Origin: Desulfobacterales bacterium HSG17
Lineage (GTDB): Bacteria; Desulfobacterota; Desulfobacteria; Desulfobacterales; Desulfococcaceae
Assembly (NCBI GenBank): GCA_030377945.1
Contig: JAUCGD010000215.1
Location: forward strand, 1 to 5,746
DNA: 5,746 bases
Reading direction: 5' to 3'
Part shown: positions 1 through 5,746 of the stretch, one piece after another
Position numbering within the stretch: the first letter of the stretch is position 1
How the letters are laid out: every line of letters begins with the position of its first letter
Made by a program: the position numbers and the translations under genes
The notes under the pieces: model-generated
Told to the model about the DNA's origin: nothing
Databases searched by the model: none
Seen by the model: the letters and a program-made list of their open reading frames with translations, nothing else

Positions 1-14
1 TTATGATAATCACA

Positions 15-41
15 TTGACAGTATCCTAACCAGTATATAAG
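15..41 (+). promoter_or_regulatory. Possible sigma70-type promoter for the SDR gene
   Basis: A perfect -35 hexamer TTGACA lies at 15-20 and a -10-like TATAAG at 36-41. The spacer is 15 bases, shorter than the preferred 17; shifting the -10 to TAAGTT (38-43) gives 17 bases but a poorer hexamer. Transcription would start near 48, about 50 bases before the ATG at 99. It is the only good -35 match close upstream of the gene. The call rests on sequence resemblance only. Confidence 0.4.
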
Positions 42-45
42 TTTG

Positions 46-70
46 AGGTATTATTGATACCTATTTTTTT
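46..70 (+). terminator. Hairpin plus T-run, weak intrinsic terminator or leader attenuator
   Basis: AGGTAT (46-51) and ATACCT (57-62) form a perfect 6-bp stem around a 5-base loop. One A and then seven Ts (64-70) follow. The order stem then T-run is that of a Rho-independent terminator on the + strand. Only two of the six pairs are G-C, so it would be weak. It could end an upstream + strand gene lying outside the window. If the promoter at 15-41 is real, it would instead sit at the very 5' end of the SDR leader. Confidence 0.4.
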
Positions 71-98
71 GTTGATGTTAGATTAAAAAGGAAACGGG

Positions 99-1640
99 AT
101 GAATAGTACAAATCAAAAGCCAGTTTTGGTAACCGGAGCAACGGGGTATGTTGCCGGCCGCTTGATTCCGCTTTTATTGGCATCTGGTTACCGGGTAAGG
201 GCCATGGGCCGTTCCACCGCAAAAATGGCTGACCGGCCCTGGGGACAAGATTCTAATGTCGAACTGGTGAGGGGAGATATACTGGATGTCGATTCCCTGC
301 GAAAGGCTGCAAACGGGTGTGGGACAATTTATTATCTTGTCCATTCAATGGTTTCTCAACAAGGGAAATACCGACAAGCTGATCGTCTTGGCGCAAAAAA
401 CATGATTCAGGCGGCTGCAGATGAACATGCACACCATCTTATATATTTAAGCGGTCTCGGTGACATACACCATAAAAACATCAGCAAACACCTGATTTCC
501 AGAAACGAAGTAGGAAAAATTCTTCTCTCCGGCCTCGTTCCTGCAACGGTTCTAAGGGCCGCAATGATATTGGGATCCGGAAGTGCCAGTTTTGAAATTT
601 TAAGATACCTGACTGAACGACTGCCGGTCATGGTTACGCCGAAATGGGTAAGTATGCCGACGCAACCCATTTCCATTACAAACGTACTGGGGTATCTTAA
701 AGGTTGCATGGAGCACCCGGAGATCCGGGGAAAAACCTTTGATATAGGCGGTCCTGATATTGTGGCATATCGGGATCTGTTCCGTATTTTTGCCAAAGAA
801 GCCGGACTGCCTTCACCTTTCATGATACCGGTCCCGGTACTGACACCAAGGTTATCATCCTTATGGATTCACTTGGTAACACCGGTTCCAGCAGCCATTG
901 CACAACCATTGACAGAGGGTTTGAGTCTTCCGACCACATGTACCGAAAACAGGATCACCCAAATTATTCCACAAAAATTGATCAGTTGCCAGGAGGCAAT
1001 TGCCCGTGCCCTCGACCGGGTTCAACAAGAACAGGTCGATACATGTTGGACAGATGCCGGAGAAATTACATATCCTGAATGGGCCTATTTGGGAGATTCA
1101 TCTTATTCAGGAGGGACTATCCTCAAATGTGGGTATCGGGCTGTAATAAAAGGAACGGCTCCTGATCTATGGGCATCTGTTGTAAAGCTTGGTGGTAAGA
1201 CCGGTTATTATGGTGCCGATATTTTGTGGAAAATTCGTGGTATCATAGATGTTTTCACCGGCGGGGTTGGCTTGTCCCGTGGCAGACGTTCAAAAGAAAG
1301 GCTTCAAGTGGGGGACGCCCTTGATTTCTGGAGGGTACTAAGCCTGAAAAAATCCTCCAAATTGCTGTTGCTTGCAGAGATGAAAACACCGGGGGAAGCC
1401 TTGCTGGAGATCAATATTAATGATGTGGGAAATGATCAATGCGAAATTGTACTGCTATCCAGATTTTTACCCAAAGGATTAATGGGTATCCTCTATTGGT
1501 ATGTCCTTTATCCATTTCATCAATATGTATTTACCAGCATGCTCAAAGGAATGGTAACCACATCAGGATTGAAATTTGTGACCCGCCCCGAAAGATTCAC
1601 ACCTAAAATAACAAAAACATGTACCCTGTCAGATTCTTAA
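99..1640 (+). CDS. SDR-family NAD(P)-binding protein with C-terminal DUF2867 domain (YbjT-like)
   Basis: This 513-residue protein looks intact and close to the usual length of its family. The N-terminal half is an atypical/extended short-chain dehydrogenase Rossmann domain. The dinucleotide-binding loop TGATGYVAG is at 12-20, basic residues follow beta-2 (R32, R34, R38), and an acidic residue sits in VRGD (57-60). YLSGLG is at 116-121, followed by SRNEVGKIL (134-142). The classical YxxxK catalytic pair is not evident, as is common in atypical SDRs. From about 325 to 500 it matches DUF2867: KLGGKTGYYGADILWKIRG (363-381), GRR (395-397), GDALDFWRV (405-413) and AEMKTPGEALLEI (426-438). An amphipathic stretch (460-485) may touch membrane. 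The start is supported by AAGGAA at 88-93, five bases before the ATG. The substrate is unknown; the family includes E. coli YbjT. The broken uvsE gene follows after 64 bases with no terminator between, so co-transcription is likely. Family assignment is strong and function is open. Confidence 0.93.
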   Translation: MNSTNQKPVLVTGATGYVAGRLIPLLLASGYRVRAMGRSTAKMADRPWGQDSNVELVRGDILDVDSLRKAANGCGTIYYLVHSMVSQQGKYRQADRLGAKNMIQAAADEHAHHLIYLSGLGDIHHKNISKHLISRNEVGKILLSGLVPATVLRAAMILGSGSASFEILRYLTERLPVMVTPKWVSMPTQPISITNVLGYLKGCMEHPEIRGKTFDIGGPDIVAYRDLFRIFAKEAGLPSPFMIPVPVLTPRLSSLWIHLVTPVPAAIAQPLTEGLSLPTTCTENRITQIIPQKLISCQEAIARALDRVQQEQVDTCWTDAGEITYPEWAYLGDSSYSGGTILKCGYRAVIKGTAPDLWASVVKLGGKTGYYGADILWKIRGIIDVFTGGVGLSRGRRSKERLQVGDALDFWRVLSLKKSSKLLLLAEMKTPGEALLEININDVGNDQCEIVLLSRFLPKGLMGILYWYVLYPFHQYVFTSMLKGMVTTSGLKFVTRPERFTPKITKTCTLSDS

Positions 1641-1704
1641 TTTAAACAATTTATTCAAAACAGGTGAACAGATATGAACAAGCGGAAAAAATAAAGGTAT
1701 CCCC

Positions 1705-2130
1705 ATGATAAATGGTTCCATACGATTAGGATTATGCTGCATATTCAAAGAACAACCCATAAAATTCAGACGGACGACAGCAAAGCATCTTTCAAAGTTT
1801 TCTGGTGAGGAACAAAGGAACCGATTGTCAGATATGGACATCCCATTGGTTTATGATGTTCATCACCACCGGTGTTTAAAAGATAATCTGTCGATCGGTG
1901 AAGCAACTCATCTGGCTGCTGATACCTGGAATCGTGAACCGCTTTTTCACATATCATCCCCCATTAATGGATGGGAGGCGTCTGATATAAGAAAGCATCA
2001 TGATTTCATAGATGTAAATGATTTTCCCCGAATCTGGCTGTCGATGAAAATTACTATTGAAGTGGAAGCAAAAGCAAAAGAGGTGGCTGTTTTAAAATTA
2101 ATGGAAGAAATACCTTACGAACAAAAATAG
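1705..2130 (+). pseudogene. uvsE: UV-damage endonuclease UvsE/UvdE, internally deleted in frame
   Basis: This 141-codon frame joins the two ends of a UV damage endonuclease, normally about 280-320 residues. Intact UvsE nicks DNA 5' to UV photoproducts using a metal-dependent TIM barrel. Residues 6-44 match the family N-terminus (IRLGLCCIFKEQPIKFRRTT, then the helix around EEQRNRLS). Residues 46-132 match the C-terminal third: IPLVYDVHHHR (46-56), EPLFHISSP (78-86), HHDFID (98-103) and EVEAKAKE (119-126). The roughly 150 residues normally between these blocks are missing; the join is at codons 44-46, around base 1834-1842. Ligands still present by motif are D51, H54, H82, H98/H99 and E121. Those on the missing strands (His101, His143 and Glu175 in Thermus numbering, from memory) are gone. 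A UvsE barrel cannot fold normally from this. The reading frame and a ribosome site (AAAGG, 1693-1697, seven bases before ATG) survive, so a short protein could still be made. It lies 64 bases behind the SDR gene. Recognition is strong; non-functionality is inferred. Confidence 0.88.
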
Positions 2131-2133
2131 AAT

Positions 2134-2154
2134 CATTGAGTACAGCGCTCAATG
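2134..2154. repeat. Short inverted repeat after the uvsE remnant
   Basis: CATTGAG (2134-2140) and CTCAATG (2148-2154) form a perfect 7-bp stem with a 7-base loop, starting three bases after the uvsE stop codon. No T-run follows on either strand, so it is not a standard intrinsic terminator. Its right arm, AGCGCTCAAT (2144-2153), matches 9 of 10 bases of AGCACTCAAT at 3434-3443, the right arm of the inverted repeat beyond the next gene. It could be a transcript-end stabilising hairpin or the scar of an element. The role is unknown. Confidence 0.45.
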
Positions 2155-2258
2155 CTTATGGATCAATCTCAAAACAAACTAAATAAATTCTCGATGGCGA
2201 TAACTCAAAGGATGGTGTAAGATACTGTTCTGGAATTAATTTAAACAGGAGAAAATAG

Positions 2259-3326
2259 ATGAGAATAGCTTTAAAATCTTACTGTCTGACAAAAAGGCGG
2301 ATGAAGATTTTGGTTTTTTTGCTTGGTATCTTCCTTATAGTTGCCCTGCCGAACACGGCCCTTACCCAGGGTCCCGGAAATATATTCACACCGGGTTTCA
2401 GCGGCTATGTCCAGCCTATGATCGCAGCTGGGTATTCAAAAACCATCTCCGATGTCAGTGATGATACAAAAAAGATAGACTCATTGGACCAGGATGCCAG
2501 CTCTGAAACCGATTTTTTCCCCATCCTCCTTTGGAAAATGGCATATAACCTTAATAATGGTGCTACCCAATTTTATGCGGGTACTCCTAAAGAAAAAATT
2601 GTGGAGGGAATATTTTTACTGGAAACCGGTATTCGGCAAAAACTGCCCGGCGGAACCATTCTGACAGCCGCCTGGATACCCAAACTACCCATTTTAGAAA
2701 ATGAAGCCTGGAAAGATCCTTTTTTATTGGGCTCTGACCGACAGGAAACTGACCAGGACTCCCAGGCTTTCAAAGTGGAGGCTGAGTCCATTTTTGGCAG
2801 CCCTTTTAACTTGAGATATGGGTTTGGTCGGCAAGAGATTGATAATGATCAATCCGGGGGCTATCTTTTCCAGCAACTCGGCTCAACCCTCACGACTGCT
2901 GATCTGCAAATGTTAAAACGGGATACAGATTTTCATCTGGTGGAAGCCCAGTATGCATTTTCCTTTGGCCGGGGTATTATGATCCGGCCCGGGGTAAGCT
3001 ATATGAGAGGTGATGCAACCGGAGATGCCAACAGTTTTAATCAATTCCAGGGCAAAGTATCTTTTGCATACCCGCGGGAACGGTGGCGGTTTTTTGGCAA
3101 TATTTCTTTAGGCCTGGCAGAATATGACGAGGCCAATCCCATATTCGAAAAGACCCGGGATGATGTGATATACGGTACCACCTTGGGGATTGGCTATTCA
3201 GCTCCTTTTGGCTGGAAAGATTTCATGGCCAATGTATTTACAGCTTTTAAAAAGAACGATACCAATATCAAATTTTATGATTCAACGTCCATGATAGTTG
3301 CCATCGGGTTTGCCTGGCTGTTTTAG
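2259..3326 (+). CDS. DUF2860 family outer-membrane beta-barrel protein
   Basis: This 355-residue protein is probably an exported outer-membrane beta-barrel. Residues 1-16 form a basic n-region (TKRRMK at 11-16), 17-31 a hydrophobic core, and a signal peptidase site is likely near 36-37 (ALT then QG). The mature part opens with GFSGYVQPMIAAGYS (46-60). It then has alternating short amphipathic strands broken by Asp/Asn-rich loops, with no hydrophobic helices, and ends in a C-terminal Phe (FAWLF), as barrel proteins do. It matches DUF2860, a family described mainly from marine gammaproteobacteria. The markers are KIDSLDQDASSETDFF (72-87), YAGTP (106-110), ETGIRQKLPGGT (122-133), NPIFEKTRDD (293-302), GW (318-319) and DTNIKFYDS (334-342). 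No ligand is known for the family. A good ribosome site, AGGAG at 2247-2251, favours the ATG at 2259; the ATG at 2301 would give a more ordinary signal peptide but lacks as good a site. Tandem in-frame TAG TAG codons end it. Its neighbours on both sides are broken genes. Confidence 0.85.
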   Translation: MRIALKSYCLTKRRMKILVFLLGIFLIVALPNTALTQGPGNIFTPGFSGYVQPMIAAGYSKTISDVSDDTKKIDSLDQDASSETDFFPILLWKMAYNLNNGATQFYAGTPKEKIVEGIFLLETGIRQKLPGGTILTAAWIPKLPILENEAWKDPFLLGSDRQETDQDSQAFKVEAESIFGSPFNLRYGFGRQEIDNDQSGGYLFQQLGSTLTTADLQMLKRDTDFHLVEAQYAFSFGRGIMIRPGVSYMRGDATGDANSFNQFQGKVSFAYPRERWRFFGNISLGLAEYDEANPIFEKTRDDVIYGTTLGIGYSAPFGWKDFMANVFTAFKKNDTNIKFYDSTSMIVAIGFAWLF

Positions 3327-3404
3327 TAGAATTCTGAAGGTCTATTGACCAGATCCACCAATTGCTGGAAAGTGTATCTCCAATTATGTAAAGTAAGATT
3401 TTGT

Positions 3405-3443
3405 TTGAGTGCAAGTTTTTCTCAAAAAGAGGGAGCACTCAAT
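3405..3443. repeat. Perfect 8-bp inverted repeat with inner palindrome
   Basis: TTGAGTGC (3405-3412) and GCACTCAA (3435-3442) are exact reverse complements, 22 bases apart. The spacer contains a second stem, TTTTT (3416-3420) and AAAAA (3424-3428) around CTC, so the strand could fold as a two-storey hairpin. Recognisable cytochrome sequence begins immediately to its right. Both arms resemble those of the repeat at 2134-2154: TTGAGTGC against TTGAGTAC, and AGCACTCAAT against AGCGCTCAAT. No T-run follows the outer stem, so it is not an obvious terminator. It might be a decayed mobile-element end or a deletion hotspot; that is inference. Confidence 0.5.
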
Positions 3444-3446
3444 ATA

Positions 3447-3575
3447 TTCAGAGAAACAGGGCAGCTTAAGAAAAAACAAGTTATGAATAAAACCTGTCTC
3501 AAATGCCATCGGGATAACAAAAAAGTAGGAAAAGTTTATGGGCCGGTAAAATGTTCTGGATGTCATATTAAATAA
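3447..3575 (+). pseudogene. 3' remnant of a class III (c3/c7-like) multihaem cytochrome c
   Basis: The last part of this open frame carries two c-type haem attachment motifs, CLKCH (bases 3495-3509) and CSGCH (3552-3566). The 14-residue spacer is Lys/Gly-rich (RDNKKVGKVYGPVK). The protein ends two residues after the second motif. This is the usual look of the C-terminal end of small class III cytochromes from sulfate reducers, where CHRD...GP.KC..CH closes the protein. Intact relatives have three or four haems, extra axial histidines and a Sec signal peptide for periplasmic assembly. Here there is no signal peptide and there are no upstream CXXCH motifs. The open frame runs back in the same frame as the DUF2860 gene to the TAG at 3327, but residues before about 3447 look non-coding. 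The ATG at 3484 would give only a 30-residue unexported peptide. It is most likely a 5'-truncated gene; the exact break point is uncertain and lies next to the inverted repeat at 3405-3443. Confidence 0.72.
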
Positions 3576-3588
3576 GAAACATAAATTT

Positions 3589-5196
3589 TTATTTAGATCT
3601 CATATTTTTATTTTTCAGTGTACAATAATCCATATGCTCACATACATGGTCGGCAAAACCGACACCCGCTTCTTCATAAAAACTATAAACGGCATCAATC
3701 CCTACATCTTTTAAAAGATGTCTTTCGTCCTCATAGCGTACCGATGCTGTGATCTGTCCTTTGTAGCCTCTTTCTTTCATTTGTTGAATTGAAAATACGC
3801 TTATTCGGGGATCAGGCAACGCCAGCATAACCATATTCACCATGCTTTTAGAAGGCTCGATGCGTTTCCAGAAATCAATATCTCCGGCATCTCCGTAGAA
3901 CACACTTCTCCCCTTTTTTTGCTGTGCTTCAACTTTTTCAATATTAAAATCAACACCGATAACGATATCACCATATCGACGTTTCATTTCATCATAGGCA
4001 CTCGTGCCCACGCCGCCCATACCGAGAACCGCAATTTCAGCATCACCTGGATCAATCGGCTCGTCTTCAGGTAGCCGATCTGAAGTTTCGAAAAACTTTA
4101 GAAAGCCTGAAATACGTGCGTAAATGCTGTTAGAAACTGAATTTAAGGGTGCGGCCATGATAAAGGTTATTGAAAGTGCAATGGCAATTACCACCAACCA
4201 TTCACTGCTAATCCATCCGTTTGCAACGCCTATGGAAGCGACAATAAGGCCAAACTCACTGTAATTTGACAGGCTGAGAGATGCAAGTAAAGATGTGCGG
4301 GCGCGTAGCTTGAAACGTGTGAGGATGATTAAAAACAATCCTGCCTTGAACGGCATAACCAGTGCCAGTAGAAGCGCAATCATGAACCCTGTGAGAGTTG
4401 GAGAGCTAGAAATGCCGATATTTAAAAAAAAACCAATTAAAAAAAGATCCTTGAATCCAAGCAATCTGTTAGCCAGTTCAGGCGTCTTGGGGTGAGCAGC
4501 GAAAAGCATTCCAACCACCAGTGCCCCGAGGTCCCCTTTTAATCCAACAAGTTCAAAGCCGCTATAACCGGCTACCGTCATCAGAATACCGAACAGCATC
4601 AACAGTTCACCATGGCCGCACATCATCATGAGTCTTCCAAGAAAGGGCCTTGCAATAAAAAGCAAAACAAAAAGAAGCACAGCCCATGCAGAAGGAATTT
4701 TCCCAGTGGACACCGCTAAAAAGATAACCGCAATAATATCCTGCATAATAAGAATACCAATCGCGGCAGTAGCATGTCGGGAGGCCATCTCATTTTTTCC
4801 CTCGAGTACTTTTACGGCAAAGACCGTACTTGAAAAACTCAAGGCGAACGCTATCAGTAGAACTGTTTTTTCAGTCAATTGATCAAATAGCGTTATCCCT
4901 GAAAAACCGAGCATCCAGATCAGAAAGCCAAAAATAGTGACAGTAACAATCATGTGAATGGATGTACCGACCCAGACTTCGGGTTTTGCAAGGCTTTTTA
5001 TTTTCAGCTTCAGTCCGATAGTAAAAAGAAGCAGGGTAACACCGGCATCGGCAACTGTTTCTAGTATTTCACCACCCGTAACACCGATACTGTTAAGTGC
5101 AAATCCGGCCAGTAAGTATCCTACAAGGGGAGGCAAACCGATCCTGCTGATAACAGCACCGAATATAAATGCAGCTAAAATCCATAATGGATTCAT
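3589..5196 (-). CDS. CPA2 family monovalent cation:proton antiporter with RCK/TrkA-N domain (KefB/KefC-like)
   Basis: This 535-residue integral membrane protein looks complete. Residues 1-365 are the Na+/H+-exchanger-type membrane domain with about 12-13 hydrophobic segments. It opens in the way typical of CPA2 proteins (GLPPLVGYLLAGFAL, 20-34). It has SFSSTVFAVKVLEGK (120-134), the ion-site QD pair at 152-153 in IGILIMQDIIAV, GALVVGMLFA (224-233), and SLSNYSEFGLI (308-318) near the end. The QD pair is the form seen in Kef-like K+/H+ exchangers, so K+ (or Na+) efflux against protons is likely. Residues 386-500 are a cytoplasmic RCK_N/TrkA-N Rossmann domain with GMGGVGT (392-398), acidic D416 at the end of beta-2, and YGDA (434-437), which should bind NAD(H) and gate transport. 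No TrkA-C domain follows. No KefF/KefG-type accessory subunit gene is in the window. The start is supported by alignment of MNPLWILAAF with family N-termini and a modest AAGG ten bases upstream. It is convergent with the cytochrome remnant, 13 bases apart. The exact ion is not settled by sequence. Confidence 0.9.
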   Translation of the reverse strand: MNPLWILAAFIFGAVISRIGLPPLVGYLLAGFALNSIGVTGGEILETVADAGVTLLLFTIGLKLKIKSLAKPEVWVGTSIHMIVTVTIFGFLIWMLGFSGITLFDQLTEKTVLLIAFALSFSSTVFAVKVLEGKNEMASRHATAAIGILIMQDIIAVIFLAVSTGKIPSAWAVLLFVLLFIARPFLGRLMMMCGHGELLMLFGILMTVAGYSGFELVGLKGDLGALVVGMLFAAHPKTPELANRLLGFKDLFLIGFFLNIGISSSPTLTGFMIALLLALVMPFKAGLFLIILTRFKLRARTSLLASLSLSNYSEFGLIVASIGVANGWISSEWLVVIAIALSITFIMAAPLNSVSNSIYARISGFLKFFETSDRLPEDEPIDPGDAEIAVLGMGGVGTSAYDEMKRRYGDIVIGVDFNIEKVEAQQKKGRSVFYGDAGDIDFWKRIEPSKSMVNMVMLALPDPRISVFSIQQMKERGYKGQITASVRYEDERHLLKDVGIDAVYSFYEEAGVGFADHVCEHMDYCTLKNKNMRSK

Positions 5197-5227
5197 TTGT
5201 TGAGGACCTTACATAAGTAATATACGA

Positions 5228-5237
5228 TTATCGATAA
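5228..5237. promoter_or_regulatory. 10-bp palindrome near the antiporter start, possible operator
   Basis: TTATCGATAA is a perfect palindrome 32 bases upstream of the antiporter ATG. It lies between the weak -35 and -10 candidates on the - strand, a usual place for a repressor or activator site. Short AT-rich palindromes arise easily in a region this AT-rich, so the call is tentative. Confidence 0.25.
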
Positions 5238-5479
5238 ATAATTTTCCAAACGTATTATGATAAATGATTCATAGTTCTACATATCTTGTAAATTTTAATG
5301 TTATCCAGCCAACTCTATTTTTAATAATCATTTCCAGGTTGAAAATGCAATAGAAAAGTTTATAAAAAAAGTTGAATAGCAGACATTCTGTGGTTTGTTT
5401 TTATTGAGATGAAAAACCATTATTTAAGAAGGTCTAATCAGTTAAGCAAGAAGCGATTTTTTTCTCCCTTACTTCAGAG

Positions 5480-5519
5480 TGGACTGGTATTTTAAAAACT
5501 CAGTCCAGATAGAATCTGG
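5480..5519. repeat. Two overlapping, mutually exclusive perfect hairpins
   Basis: TGGACTG (5480-5486) pairs perfectly with CAGTCCA (5501-5507), and its 14-base loop contains the smaller palindrome TTTTAAAA. CCAGAT (5505-5510) pairs perfectly with ATCTGG (5514-5519) around AGA. The two stems share bases 5505-5507, so one strand cannot form both fully at once. A T-rich, weakly structured stretch (CCC 5524-5526, GGG 5542-5544, then CTTTTT at 5545-5550) follows on the + strand. The arrangement looks like an attenuator or the structured part of a small RNA, but no gene lies just downstream in the window. Confidence 0.45.
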
Positions 5520-5580
5520 GAAACCCCACATATGGTATATAGGGCTTTTTCAGTTTTGAGTTTTTTATTCAATTATATTA

Positions 5581-5608
5581 GCCTGAGGCTTCATGGCCGG
5601 GCATTTTT
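5581..5608 (+). terminator. GC-rich hairpin followed by T-run, candidate + strand terminator
   Basis: GCCT (5581-5584) can pair with GGGC (5599-5602), with one G-U pair. Inside this, GGC (5587-5589) pairs with GCC (5596-5598), leaving a 2-base bulge and a TTCATG loop. The run ATTTTT follows at 5603-5608. An alternative small stem, AGCC (5580-5583) with GGCT (5587-5590), competes with it. This is the most GC-rich patch of the 550-base gap. It would end a + strand transcript, yet no + strand gene lies upstream in the gap, so it would have to end a non-coding RNA. The stem is imperfect. Confidence 0.3.
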
Positions 5609-5746
5609 CCATATTCCAGTAAATAATATAAAAACTTGAATATATCGAATGCGAACTCTCAGTAAAAACTCAATGATATCTATACAAATCTAAATAATTT
5701 TTATGAATAACTGCAGACATGATTAATGCAAGAATGATGAATTATT

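Larger units (their letters stand above)
5197..5746. other. Gene-free AT-rich intergenic region upstream of the antiporter
   Basis: No frame here has coding character. Open stretches are 20-30 codons at most, without convincing ribosome sites. The end next to 5196 must hold the antiporter promoter on the - strand. The best candidate is a weak pair, TTGGAA (complement of 5244-5249) and TATATT (complement of 5219-5224), with a long 19-base spacer. The part from 5480 to 5610 holds several compact inverted repeats listed separately. The far end may be the upstream region of a + strand gene outside the window; the ATG at 5719 runs open to the edge but has no ribosome site. Confidence 0.6.

Noticed and set aside
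1675..1695. A six-codon frame (ATG AAC AAG ... TAA) just before uvsE, as a possible leader peptide.
   Set aside because: It is very short, has no regulatory hairpin around it, and such mini-frames are common by chance.
3339..3350. GGTC-TATT-GACC hairpin after the DUF2860 stop codon, as its terminator.
   Set aside because: It is a 4-bp stem with no following T-run and is not convincing.
3345..3446. Upstream part of the open frame leading into the cytochrome remnant, with a TTG start.
   Set aside because: There is no ribosome site, no signal peptide and no cytochrome-like sequence before about 3447. It spans an inverted repeat, so the open frame is probably fortuitous.
3570..3611. A/T-only inverted repeat (AAATAA with TTATTT) and T-runs between the convergent genes, as a bidirectional terminator.
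   Set aside because: The stem has no G-C pair and the T-runs overlap the antiporter coding end. It is too weak to call.
5469..5531. A 20-codon open frame on the - strand (starts MWGFPDSIW) across the hairpins of the 3' gap.
   Set aside because: It has no ribosome site and its length is expected by chance. The composition looks mildly protein-like, but I cannot tie it to a family.
5719..5746. ATG open to the right edge of the window as the start of a next gene.
   Set aside because: There is no ribosome site upstream and too few codons are visible to judge.
1..5746. CRISPR array, tRNA/rRNA genes, toxin-antitoxin pairs, phage or intact IS genes.
   Set aside because: I saw no spaced repeat array, no tRNA-like cloverleaf, no transposase or integrase motifs, and no small paired genes.

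Overview
The window is a moderately AT-rich piece of a Gram-negative chromosome. It carries three intact protein genes, two broken ones and a gene-free AT-rich end. The best guess for the host is a sulfate-reducing deltaproteobacterium (Desulfobacterota, perhaps Desulfobacteraceae-like). This rests on the 3' remnant of a class III (c3/c7-type) multihaem cytochrome and on an outer-membrane protein with a Gram-negative export signal. It is an inference, because there is no rRNA or marker gene here.

Layout on the + strand: a possible promoter and a hairpin/T-run precede an intact SDR-DUF2867 protein (99-1640). After 64 bases comes an internally deleted UV-damage endonuclease gene, uvsE (1705-2130). 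After a short inverted repeat comes an intact DUF2860-type outer-membrane beta-barrel protein (2259-3326). A second, larger inverted repeat (3405-3443) directly abuts the last ~43 codons of a c-type cytochrome with two CXXCH motifs (to 3575). Convergent to these, on the - strand, is an intact CPA2-family monovalent cation:proton antiporter with a C-terminal RCK/TrkA-N domain (5196-3589). The final 550 bases hold no convincing gene but contain several perfect small inverted repeats.

Functionally, the SDR-DUF2867 gene and uvsE probably belonged to one transcript. Both can be linked to UV or oxidative stress, but the endonuclease has lost about half of its TIM barrel, including several expected metal ligands, and cannot be working as a normal UvsE. 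The DUF2860 barrel protein sits between two damaged genes and is flanked by two related inverted repeats. The stretch 1705-3575 therefore reads as a small scarred region between two healthy housekeeping-type genes. I do not see a complete new multi-gene system. The most informative features are the clean in-frame uvsE deletion, the cytochrome stump beside a hairpin, the related inverted repeats, and the structured 3' intergenic region.
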